DNA from: Gammaproteobacteria bacterium
Lineage (GTDB): Bacteria; Pseudomonadota; Gammaproteobacteria; Arenicellales; JAOTYS01
Length of the DNA stretch: 6,078 bases
Direction of reading: 5' to 3'
NCBI GenBank assembly: GCA_029861795.1
Contig: JAOTYS010000291.1
Span: 1 to 6,078, forward strand
The notes below the pieces were generated by a model. It saw only the letters and a program-made list of their open reading frames with translations. It made no database searches and was not told where the DNA came from. Every line of letters starts with the position of its first letter. Within the stretch, counting starts at the first letter, position 1. The position numbers were made by a program, and so were the translations under genes. Positions 1 through 5,471 of the stretch are shown piece after piece.

Positions 1-272
1 GAGAGATGTCGATACATCATGTGTTTGCCGCCCATGCGTCGGGACCGAATCCGACCAACGGGCGGCGTATTGGCTTCGCGATTCGATATATCCCTACATC
101 TGTGCGGCAGACGGGCGGTCCTCCACTGACCGCGATGTTAGTGCGAGGGGAAGATCGCCATGGACACTTCGAGCTGGAGCGCAGTCCGAATCGCGATCTG
201 GACCCTGAGGCGGTCTCCTTTTTTGAGCAGACCATGGAGCGGCACCGGGCAACGAAATTCTCCACCGTTTAG
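1..272 (+). CDS. Phytanoyl-CoA dioxygenase (PhyH)-like oxygenase, C-terminal part
   Basis: The reading frame is already open at the left edge (base 3 is the first complete codon, Glu), so this is the 3' end of a longer gene, about 89 of the usual 250-300 residues. The visible Met at base 6 is internal, because the segment GEMS-like + HH...HASGPNPTNGRRIGFAIRYI is the typical C-terminal half of PhyH-family proteins. In that family this stretch carries the distal iron-ligand His (here His in HASGPN, bases 33-35) and the Arg that holds the 2-oxoglutarate carboxylate (in GRRIGFAIRY). The end, GHFELE...DLDPEAVSFF, also resembles the family. PhyH proteins are cytoplasmic non-haem Fe(II)/2-oxoglutarate hydroxylases acting on diverse small molecules. 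The proximal HxD motif and the substrate pocket are upstream of the window, so activity and substrate cannot be judged. It runs in the same direction as the importer, 175 bases upstream of it; co-transcription is possible but not shown. Confidence 0.8.
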   Translation, partial: EMSIHHVFAAHASGPNPTNGRRIGFAIRYIPTSVRQTGGPPLTAMLVRGEDRHGHFELERSPNRDLDPEAVSFFEQTMERHRATKFSTV

Positions 273-447
273 TCTTTTAACGTCTGGCCATCTCCGAGCG
301 GCAGTCCGCGGCATCGATAATTGTGACCATAGTCCGCTCTGCTTCAGGCCTAGACAGCAGTCCGGAGTGTTAACATTCGGCGCTGACCAGAATCATCAAC
401 CCGTGCCACGAGCTCCTTTCCATGCCGCCAGAAAATAATACACCTCG
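273..447. other. Intergenic region upstream of the importer genes
   Basis: No convincing gene lies here on either strand. A TAA at 436-438, in frame with the permease start at 448, rules out a longer N-terminus for that permease. The 8-mer GCAGTCCG occurs at 301-308 and 357-364, with a third copy at 181-188 inside the oxygenase gene. A GATAAT (316-321) resembles a -10 box but has no -35 partner at the right distance. TTAACA (370-375) resembles a -35 box, but only a poor -10 follows. A four-base-pair stem at 298-309 is too short and lacks a T tract for a terminator. A promoter for the importer is expected here but I cannot place it. Confidence 0.4.
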
Positions 448-1203
448 ATGAAATCCGCCGTACTCGCTAGGTATGCCTTTCCCTCCTCGGCTCTGACTTT
501 ACTGGTCGTGCTCAGCTTCTTTCTGAATTGGGAACTGTTGCTGTCCCTGGATTTCTCGGTGGTGTGGGAATACCGTGAGGTGTTATGGCGTGGGTTATTG
601 CTTACCCTGCTACTGACCGCCGCCGCGGGCTTCTTAGGACTGTTCTTCGGAACCGTATTGGCGATCGTTAGTCAGTCACCCATCGCGGTGTTGCGGTGGC
701 TGGTCGCCGCGTACGTCGAAATCTGGCGTAACACTCCGTTGCTGGTACAACTTATTTGGATCCACTTCGCGTTACCCATAGTCACGGGGATTAGCACCAC
801 AGCGTTACAAAGCGGGATCATCGGAATTACCTTACAGGCCAGCGCATACTTTACCGAGATTGTGCGCGCTGGCATTGAGGCGGTCCCGAAAGGGCAGTGG
901 GAGGCGGCCCATGCCCTTGGATTGCCCGCACGCACACGATGGTTGCGAGTGGTTTTGCCTCCCGCGATCCGCATCATGATTCCACCACTGGTGAACCTTG
1001 TTATCAGCTTCTTCAAGGCCACCGCCATCTTGTCGGTGCTACAAGTCAGCGAGTTAATGACGGTAACCAATCGCATTAGCAACGTCACCTTCAAACCGAT
1101 CGAACTGTTCACCGCAGTCGCGGTGATTTACTTTATCTTGGGTTATGTGATGAGCCGAGCGACCCTCAAGATCGAGCACGTGCTGCAACGCAGCGAGCGT
1201 TAA
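448..1203 (+). CDS. Polar amino acid-type ABC transporter permease (HisM/GlnP family), first subunit
   Basis: Inner-membrane permease subunit of a PAAT-family ABC importer (251 residues, normal for the family). Hydrophobic segments are visible at about residues 14-34, 47-76, 95-113, 118-137, 180-200 and 219-237. The loop after the third or fourth segment carries the EAA motif, E152-A-A-x3-G158 followed by VVLPPAIR (168-175), which docks on the ATPase. The upstream signature WRNTPLLVQL (93-102) is also characteristic of amino acid permeases. The start at 448 is forced by an in-frame stop 12 bases upstream; the ribosome-binding site is weak. It is followed after four bases by the second permease, so the two should be translationally coupled and form a heterodimer. 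Substrate cannot be deduced: PAAT permeases carry amino acids, opines, ectoines and related compounds. Confidence 0.93.
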   Translation: MKSAVLARYAFPSSALTLLVVLSFFLNWELLLSLDFSVVWEYREVLWRGLLLTLLLTAAAGFLGLFFGTVLAIVSQSPIAVLRWLVAAYVEIWRNTPLLVQLIWIHFALPIVTGISTTALQSGIIGITLQASAYFTEIVRAGIEAVPKGQWEAAHALGLPARTRWLRVVLPPAIRIMIPPLVNLVISFFKATAILSVLQVSELMTVTNRISNVTFKPIELFTAVAVIYFILGYVMSRATLKIEHVLQRSER

Positions 1204-1207
1204 TACC

Positions 1208-1873
1208 ATGCAGTTTGATACCCATCAGCTGATGCGTCATTTTCCAGAGCTCATTCAGGCGCTGGGAGTTACCGTGTGGATTTCGACTCTGTCGCTCGCT
1301 TTCGGTATCGTGCTGGGTGCATTTGCCTGCCTCGGCAAGCTCAGTGGTGCCGGTGTAGGCTACCGGTTTGCCACAGGCTTCATCGACTTTTTCCGCACCA
1401 TACCCGAGGTTGTACTGATCTTCTGGGTATACTCTTGCCTACCTTTGTTGTTGTCGGTACGCATTTCTTCTGAGGGTTGTGGCGTTATTGCGTTATCGCT
1501 GTTCGGTGGGGCCTATCTGGCCGAGATCTTTCGTGCTGGTGTGCTCGCGGTGCCCCATGGACAGGTGGAGGCTGCCCGTGCGTTGGCCGTTCCGACTTTC
1601 CACATCTGGCGTCGAGTAATCGTGCCGCCGGCGATCCGGCGCATGATGCCCGCCTTCATCACGTTCCTTACAGAACTTCTCAAGGCGTCAAGCCTGTTGT
1701 CTGCCATTGGGGTGGGGGAGATGGCGTATCGTGCCAGCGTCCTGGGCGCCAAGACATTAAGTTATTTTGAGTTCTTGAGCGCGATTGCGGTACTGTATTT
1801 TCTGCTGATCTTCCCCTTGAGCATGCTCGCGCGACAGACAGAGAAGCGTTTGCTGCGACGAACTGGGCATTGA
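1208..1873 (+). CDS. Polar amino acid-type ABC transporter permease, second subunit
   Basis: Second inner-membrane permease of the importer, 221 residues with about five hydrophobic segments (near 17-41, 62-83, 89-108, 146-168 and 188-207). Family signatures are FRTIPEVVLIF (62-72) and the EAA loop E121-A-A-R-A-L followed by VIVPPAIRRMMP (137-148). The conserved glycine of the EAA motif is alanine here (A127), whereas the first permease has the normal glycine. The paralogue is clearly diverged from the first permease, so the pair is expected to act as a heterodimer around one translocation path. It starts four bases after the upstream stop (TAATACCATG), with no strong ribosome-binding site of its own, which points to coupled translation. 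The ATPase gene begins nine bases after its stop. Confidence 0.92.
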   Translation: MQFDTHQLMRHFPELIQALGVTVWISTLSLAFGIVLGAFACLGKLSGAGVGYRFATGFIDFFRTIPEVVLIFWVYSCLPLLLSVRISSEGCGVIALSLFGGAYLAEIFRAGVLAVPHGQVEAARALAVPTFHIWRRVIVPPAIRRMMPAFITFLTELLKASSLLSAIGVGEMAYRASVLGAKTLSYFEFLSAIAVLYFLLIFPLSMLARQTEKRLLRRTGH

Positions 1874-1882
1874 TGTGAACTG

Positions 1883-2644
1883 ATGGTCGCCGAGATACCA
1901 ACAAAAACTAGCAGCGAACAGATTATTGTCTGCCGTGACGTGCTCAAGCGCTTCGGCAAGTTCGAGGCGCTCGGAGGAGTGACCACTACTATTACCGCCG
2001 GCGAAGTGGTGTGCATCGTAGGCCCATCGGGGGGTGGGAAGTCCACGTTCTTGCGTGCGATTAATGGATTGGAAGCCATTGAAGGTGGGGAAATCATCGT
2101 CGACGGTATTCATTTGCCTGGCAGCAAACGCGACATTCAACAGATTCGACGTGAAGTCGGGATGGTGTTTCAGAGTTTTAACTTGTTCACACACATGTCG
2201 GTGCGCGATAACCTAACCCTTGCCCCAATCACCGCTCGCGGACTGAGCAAAGACAAAGCGAACGAGCGCGCCGAGCAGCTGCTGGAACGAGTGGGTATTG
2301 GTGACCAGATCGACAAATATCCGAGTCAGCTCTCCGGGGGCCAGCAACAGCGCGTCGCCATCGCCAGGGCATTGGCCATGGAACCACGGGTGATGTTGTT
2401 CGATGAGCCGACCTCGGCGCTGGACCCTGAGATGATCAAAGAAGTACTGGATGTCATGCGTGAGCTGGCACACTCAGGAATGACTATGCTGGTGGTGACC
2501 CATGAGATGGGGTTTGCCCGTGAGGTCGCCCGCCGCGTATTGTTCATGGCAGAAGGGCAACTCTTGGTGGATGCACCCCCGGATATGTTCTTTAATAGGC
2601 CCTCTGATCCGCGTCAGGAGAGCTTTCTGTCCAAGATTCTTTGA
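1883..2644 (+). CDS. Amino acid ABC transporter ATP-binding protein (GlnQ/HisP family)
   Basis: Cytoplasmic ATPase that powers the importer, acting as a homodimer docked on the two permeases. All nucleotide-binding motifs are intact: Walker A GPSGGGKST (47-55), Q-loop Gln97 in MVFQSFNLF, signature LSGGQQQR (150-157), Walker B VMLFDEP (170-176), D-loop SALD (178-181) and switch His207 in VVTHEMGFA. The string FQSFNLFTHMSV and the C-terminal ...PRQESFLSKIL ending are typical of the polar amino acid subfamily (253 residues; the usual size is 240-260). The first 10-12 residues are hydrophilic and not conserved, so the exact start is slightly uncertain; no good Shine-Dalgarno precedes 1883 and coupling to the upstream permease is likely. 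Confidence 0.95.
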   Translation: MVAEIPTKTSSEQIIVCRDVLKRFGKFEALGGVTTTITAGEVVCIVGPSGGGKSTFLRAINGLEAIEGGEIIVDGIHLPGSKRDIQQIRREVGMVFQSFNLFTHMSVRDNLTLAPITARGLSKDKANERAEQLLERVGIGDQIDKYPSQLSGGQQQRVAIARALAMEPRVMLFDEPTSALDPEMIKEVLDVMRELAHSGMTMLVVTHEMGFAREVARRVLFMAEGQLLVDAPPDMFFNRPSDPRQESFLSKIL

Positions 2645-2669
2645 AAGAGAACTAGATTCGAGACAGAAT
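2641..2669 (+). promoter_or_regulatory. Possible sigma-70 promoter for the binding-protein gene
   Basis: TTGAAA (2641-2646, five of six matches to the -35 consensus) is separated by 17 bases from CAGAAT (2664-2669, four of six matches to the -10 consensus). The -35 box overlaps the stop codon of the ATPase gene. A transcript starting near 2676 would carry a leader of about 70 bases before the binding-protein start. Binding proteins are usually needed in excess over the membrane subunits, which makes an extra promoter plausible; the match is modest and could be chance. Confidence 0.3.
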
Positions 2670-2731
2670 AGCGACAATAAAGACTCCTTACTCATGTCCA
2701 TCGTGGAAAGGGGACACTTAAACTCAGCTAC

Positions 2732-2739
2732 AAAGGAGG
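2732..2739 (+). promoter_or_regulatory. Strong ribosome-binding site for the binding-protein gene
   Basis: AAAGGAGG, a near-perfect complement of the 16S rRNA tail, lies seven bases before the ATG at 2747. It fixes the start of the solute-binding protein. It contrasts with the weak sites in front of the two permeases and the ATPase, as expected if the periplasmic protein is made in excess. Confidence 0.85.
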
Positions 2740-2746
2740 GTAAAAC

Positions 2747-3538
2747 ATGAATCGATTATTTGGTTTGTTGAGCGGCGCCACGTTGACGTTGGCCCTGATA
2801 AGTCCAGCTACGCATGCGGCTGAAAGTGCTGATAGTTTGATCCAAGCGATCAAAGATCGCGGCGCTCTGCGCGCATGCCACGCCGAGGCATTACCGTGGG
2901 GGGCTAAAGACCCGAAAACGGAGGAGTGGGTGGGTACCGACATCGAGGCGGCCAAACACCTGGCCGAGACTATAGGTGTTGAGATCGAGCACGTGGATTC
3001 CACCTGGGCCACGCTAATCCCCAGTCTTGAGACCGACAAGTGTGACATCGTGATGGCGCCCATGTTTCGCACGCCAGAGCGTGCAATGCGGATATTGTTT
3101 GCCGAGCCTTCTGGCTATGAAACACAGGGTGTGGCAGTGCTCACGGATTCCGGCTCTCAGCAATATGCGGATCTCGATAAAGATGGCATGACTATCGCGG
3201 TGCTTTCAGGAACAGCGGATGAGGCGTTCGCCAATCGCTTCTTTAAGAATGCGGAAGTAAAGCCCTTTGTCAGCGACAAACTGTCGACCATCTTTCTTGA
3301 GGTGGCGAGCCGTCGCGCCGATGGCGTGCTAACTGACTCCTCTACGCTCAGGAATTTCATCAAGGAAAATCCGGCGATGAAGCTTCGTATCTTGGAGGCA
3401 GAGCCGCTCAACCCTCAGGGTTATTCCTACGCGGTGCGACCGGGAGAGTATCATTTCGTTGAGTTTGTTAACGTGTGGCAGCAGGCCATTGAGATGCAGG
3501 GACTCAGAGACCAATGGTACGAGAAGTACGCCGAATAA
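2747..3538 (+). CDS. Periplasmic solute-binding protein of the amino acid-type ABC importer (SBP_bac_3 family)
   Basis: Secreted receptor that captures the ligand for the importer (263 residues). Residues 1-24 form a signal peptide: Asn-Arg, a hydrophobic core LLSGATLTLALI, and a likely cleavage after ATHA (24|25). The mature protein follows the family plan: RGALRACH (38-45, first strand), WVGTDIEAAKHLAETIGVEIE (61-81), WATLIPSLETDKCDIVMA (87-104), FRTPERAMRILFAEP (107-121), whose Arg112 is at the position that usually holds the ligand carboxylate, and ADGVLTDSSTL (191-201), whose Asp197 is at the position that usually holds the ligand amino group. Those two residues suggest an alpha-amino-acid-like ligand. 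The usual aromatic PPF near residue 50 is replaced by ALPWGAKD. The mature chain has only two cysteines, Cys44 and Cys99. The ligand is unknown. A terminator follows 15 bases after the stop. Confidence 0.93.
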   Translation: MNRLFGLLSGATLTLALISPATHAAESADSLIQAIKDRGALRACHAEALPWGAKDPKTEEWVGTDIEAAKHLAETIGVEIEHVDSTWATLIPSLETDKCDIVMAPMFRTPERAMRILFAEPSGYETQGVAVLTDSGSQQYADLDKDGMTIAVLSGTADEAFANRFFKNAEVKPFVSDKLSTIFLEVASRRADGVLTDSSTLRNFIKENPAMKLRILEAEPLNPQGYSYAVRPGEYHFVEFVNVWQQAIEMQGLRDQWYEKYAE

Positions 3539-3553
3539 AACGACTGGGCTGAA

Positions 3554-3590
3554 CGGGCCTGTGCCGGCACGCATGGGCCCGCTTTCTTTG
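3554..3590 (+). terminator. Rho-independent terminator of the importer genes
   Basis: An 11-base-pair stem, arm 3554-3564 (CGGGCCTGTGC) with arm 3571-3581 (GCATGGGCCCG), includes two G-T wobble pairs and closes a six-base loop at 3565-3570. It is followed by the T-rich stretch CTTTCTTTG (3582-3590). It lies 15 bases after the binding-protein stop and so ends the importer transcript. Confidence 0.8.
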
Positions 3591-3732
3591 CGCGTTCAGT
3601 TCGTTCTGTCGTTCGAACAGTTCACGCTTAGCGCAGCCGTACTAATCCTGATAAATGGGCAGCAGTTTTCGCTTTACCTGCCTGAATGTGAAGCTGAGTT
3701 TCCAATGAACATTCAACATCAGGAGGCGTCGC
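3591..3732. other. Non-coding stretch before the decayed transporter
   Basis: I see no gene on either strand here; the open frame that crosses it on the + strand starts inside the binding-protein gene in another frame and has no family resemblance. Its first part is rich in the tetramer GTTC (3594, 3599, 3603, 3611, 3620, with the complementary GAAC at 3615), which forms small inverted and tandem arrangements around TTCGAA (3612-3617). Its end carries an inverted repeat and a ribosome-binding site, listed separately. It probably was the upstream region of the gene now lost. Confidence 0.4.
3683..3715. repeat. Inverted repeat just before a ribosome-binding site
   Basis: TGAATGT (3683-3689) and ACATTCA (3709-3715) are perfect inverse complements separated by 19 bases. 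The right arm ends five bases before the AGGAGG at 3721. It could form a weak RNA hairpin or be an operator half-site pair for the lost gene, or be coincidental; seven base pairs with a long loop is not strong. Confidence 0.35.
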
Positions 3733-3768
3733 ATGGACGGACTGTCAATCAATAGTTCCAATTTCTAA
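3721..3768 (+). other. Orphan ribosome-binding site with an 11-codon reading frame
   Basis: AGGAGG (3721-3726) stands six bases before an ATG at 3733, an ideal translation start. The frame reads MDGLSINSSNF and stops at TAA 3766-3768. The start signal is as good as those of the intact genes, but the product is only 11 residues and its end overlaps the permease remnant that begins at 3756 in another frame. The most economical reading is that these are the first codons of a deleted gene, probably the same transporter permease. A true small leader peptide cannot be excluded. Confidence 0.5.
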
Positions 3769-3929
3769 GAGGGCGTGAAACCACTTTGTCGATCTATGCG
3801 TGGGCGCAGGCGTTCTCTCACAGCACCAATGTCCCTCTGATCTACGCACTCAACACCCTGGTTCTACTGATCAGTCTGGTGCTGATCTGTGGCGCCTTTT
3901 GGCTGCTGTTCGCGCGCAAGACGGAGTGA
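3756..3929 (+). pseudogene. C-terminal remnant of a spermidine/putrescine (PotC)-type ABC permease
   Basis: The frame between the stop TAG at 3753-3755 and the TGA at 3927-3929 encodes 57 residues. It begins FQFLRGRETTLSIYAWAQAF, continues to an ALNTLVLLISL segment that is a clear last transmembrane helix (about residues 29-51), and ends LLFARKTE. This is the typical C-terminus of PotB/PotC-class permeases (an FFLxG.xTTLP.xIY segment, then a helix beginning NALSTL, then a basic tail), which are normally about 260-270 residues long. No start codon with a ribosome-binding site lies in this frame, so roughly four fifths of the gene are missing. The class differs from the PAAT permeases at 448-1873, so it is not a duplicate of them but the last trace of another importer. 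No partner subunits are present in the window. Confidence 0.75.
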
Positions 3930-3967
3930 AGGTCCGCCGTTGCAGCGGCTCTCGGGGCGACGTCTCG

Positions 3968-4465
3968 CTACACCGGCTCAATATAGAACTTCTCGCCGGC
4001 AAATCCATTCATCCACACTTCCAAACAAGCGTTCTTGAATTGCTCTAGATCTTCGATGGAGGTGGCGCTGGCAAATATATTGCCAGGATTCGCTCCCCAG
4101 GGTCCGTAGAGGTTGTTACCGCGATCGTAGAAATATGCAACATCGACGATACGCCGTGGGTTATCCGGTGGCGAAACATCGCCGGGTATCAAACCCGGCG
4201 GATGAAACAGCCACATGAGATCGCCGGGTGCGGGGTACATACATTGCCACTCTCCCGGCGGCTCTTCACCGAACACTTCCACTACAGGTAGCAGCGTATA
4301 GATCTCGTGATTGGCGTATTTGGCGTGCCAAAGTTTGCCCTCAATGGGTAATGCTTGGGAGACGATCTCACAGGTCTTAGGCGAATTGTCCCAGCGCAGT
4401 CGTAGCGTGACGCTCGCCCCCTTGTTGCGCATCCCGACACGCACCAGTTCCAATTTGTCTGTCAT
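3968..4465 (-). CDS. DUF3830-like protein with predicted cyclophilin-like fold
   Basis: A soluble protein of 165 residues with no signal peptide or membrane segment. It matches the pattern I know for DUF3830: an N-terminal strand pair SVTLRLRWDNSPKTCEIV (18-35), the ALPIEGKLWHAKY segment (38-50), YPAPGDLMW (77-85), VAYFYDRGNNLYGPWGANPGNIFA (109-132) and a C-terminal helix with IEDLEQFKNACLEVWMNG (137-154). Structures in this family show a cyclophilin-like barrel; the biochemical role is unknown, so none is assigned. An upstream in-frame Met would give 29 further residues, but a perfect AAGGAGGA directly precedes the Met at 4465 and the extra residues are not family-like. It is the last gene of the minus-strand cluster, 86 bases after the amidohydrolase. 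Its stop lies 38 bases from the transporter remnant running towards it, with no strong terminator between. Confidence 0.75.
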   Translation of the reverse strand: MTDKLELVRVGMRNKGASVTLRLRWDNSPKTCEIVSQALPIEGKLWHAKYANHEIYTLLPVVEVFGEEPPGEWQCMYPAPGDLMWLFHPPGLIPGDVSPPDNPRRIVDVAYFYDRGNNLYGPWGANPGNIFASATSIEDLEQFKNACLEVWMNGFAGEKFYIEPV

Positions 4466-4470
4466 TATAT

Positions 4471-4478
4471 TCCTCCTT
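4471..4478 (-). promoter_or_regulatory. Ribosome-binding site that fixes the DUF3830 gene start
   Basis: On the minus strand this reads AAGGAGGA, with ATATA between it and the ATG at 4465-4463. It is the strongest start signal in the minus-strand cluster and decides against the longer reading frame beginning at 4552. Confidence 0.85.
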
Positions 4479-4551
4479 CTCGCTGTATGCTGCTGGTGGC
4501 AGTGAACACATTGGTGAATCGTTAGTCGTGCATGGCATCGATAAGGTAGCA

Positions 4552-5409
4552 CTATTTCGGTGGACTACCGTGCCACCAGTGCTCCAAAGGATTGGCGTGA
4601 AGCACACTGTCGATGGTGGTGTCGGCAACCCGCGGCAGCTTGGTACCTTCAACAACGTGGTTGATTGTGCGTAGTCCCGCCACCGCTTCGTCGACGCGGG
4701 AGTAGGGGAAATCCGTACCCCAGAAAATCTTGTCTACCGCACCATAGTCCTGAGCGGAAATCAGAATGTTGTAGAACTGCCAGGTACGATAGAACAGACC
4801 AGAAACCTCGGCGTAGACATTGGGTTGTTTGCGAATGGTGACGATGCACTCGTCGTACCATGGATGACCCATGTGAGCCATGATGATTTTGAGATCAGGA
4901 TAGCGCAACGCCAGTTCATCGACATGAATCGGTCGACCGAGATCAATCGGGCAATGCTGGATATAGGTCACTCCCATATGCAACGTAAGCGGTAGATCAT
5001 TACTAACGAGGTAATCGTAAATAGGCGTCATGCGTTCGTCATCGAGACTCACGCGATTGTATATGGGGCCAAATTTGACGCCTTTTAGACCAAGATCTCG
5101 GTGCGCATGGCGCAAGCGCTCCATGTAATCGGCGCGACGGGGGTCCACATAGGCAAAGCCGACGAACTTGTCGGGATATTTCTCCACCGCGGCAGCGGTG
5201 GTTTCGTCACTACTCTCCACACCAGCAGAGTCTCCATAACCGAGTGCGAAAATAACGGCTTTATCCACTTGCTGCATCTCGCGATACAGCGTATCGGCAT
5301 CTGCTTCCAAACGCACTGCCCCCTGCGGGCGCACACGAGTTAGTTGAGCCTCGAACTCCGGACGTACGTCCTCGGGTTTCCAGATGTTTACGTGGCAGTC
5401 GACAATCAC
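4552..5409 (-). CDS. Amidohydrolase family protein (Amidohydro_2, COG2159-type)
   Basis: Cytoplasmic TIM-barrel hydrolase or decarboxylase of the ACMSD-like amidohydrolase_2 family, 285 residues, full length. It starts at GTG (5409) as MIVDCHVNIW, matching where family members start; a modest AGGCGAG lies upstream. Family landmarks are KFVGFAYVDP (81-90), LGLKGVKFGPIYN (106-118), LTLHMG with His144 (141-146), MAHMGHPW with His179 and His182 (177-184), NVYAEVSG (197-204) and FWGTDFPYS with Asp233 (229-237). These give barrel metal and catalytic residues. At the first motif the sequence is H6-V-N8 where most members have HxH, so one metal ligand appears replaced by Asn. Known relatives hydrolyse or decarboxylate small carboxylated rings and lactones; the substrate here is unknown. 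It is 62 bases downstream of the DHDPS-like gene and 86 upstream of the DUF3830 gene, all in one direction, so an operon is likely. Confidence 0.9.
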   Translation of the reverse strand: MIVDCHVNIWKPEDVRPEFEAQLTRVRPQGAVRLEADADTLYREMQQVDKAVIFALGYGDSAGVESSDETTAAAVEKYPDKFVGFAYVDPRRADYMERLRHAHRDLGLKGVKFGPIYNRVSLDDERMTPIYDYLVSNDLPLTLHMGVTYIQHCPIDLGRPIHVDELALRYPDLKIIMAHMGHPWYDECIVTIRKQPNVYAEVSGLFYRTWQFYNILISAQDYGAVDKIFWGTDFPYSRVDEAVAGLRTINHVVEGTKLPRVADTTIDSVLHANPLEHWWHGSPPK

Positions 5410-5471
5410 GATGAGACTCGCCTGGGGTTGCTAGCCGTTGCCCATGGGCAGACGGAGTCGAGTTCGGCTGT

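Noticed and set aside
298..309. Terminator after the PhyH-like gene
   Set aside because: Four-base-pair GCGG/CCGC stem without following T residues.
160..438. Open + strand frame of 92 codons overlapping the oxygenase end
   Set aside because: Different frame from the PhyH-like sequence, low-complexity Arg/Ser/Pro composition, no ribosome-binding site and no family resemblance.
1757..2194. Minus-strand open frames of 145 and 111 codons opposite the second permease and the ATPase
   Set aside because: They lie antisense to genes with complete diagnostic motifs, including Walker A, and show no domain pattern or start signal.
2695..2716. Hairpin TGTCC/GGACA before the binding-protein ribosome-binding site
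   Set aside because: Five base pairs closing a 12-base loop is too weak to call an attenuator or riboswitch; no known riboswitch pattern is visible in the gap.
3459..3755. Open + strand frame of 98 codons from inside the binding protein to the scar
   Set aside because: Starts within the binding-protein gene in another frame, crosses the terminator and resembles nothing; it ends at the stop directly before the permease remnant but adds no permease-like sequence.
3930..3967. Bidirectional terminator between the convergent units
   Set aside because: Only a five-base-pair stem around TGCA (GCCGTTGCAGCGGC) with no T tract on either strand.
4466..4552. 29-residue N-terminal extension of the DUF3830 protein
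   Set aside because: A perfect Shine-Dalgarno directly precedes the Met at 4465, and the extension (rich in His, Cys and Arg) does not look like the family.
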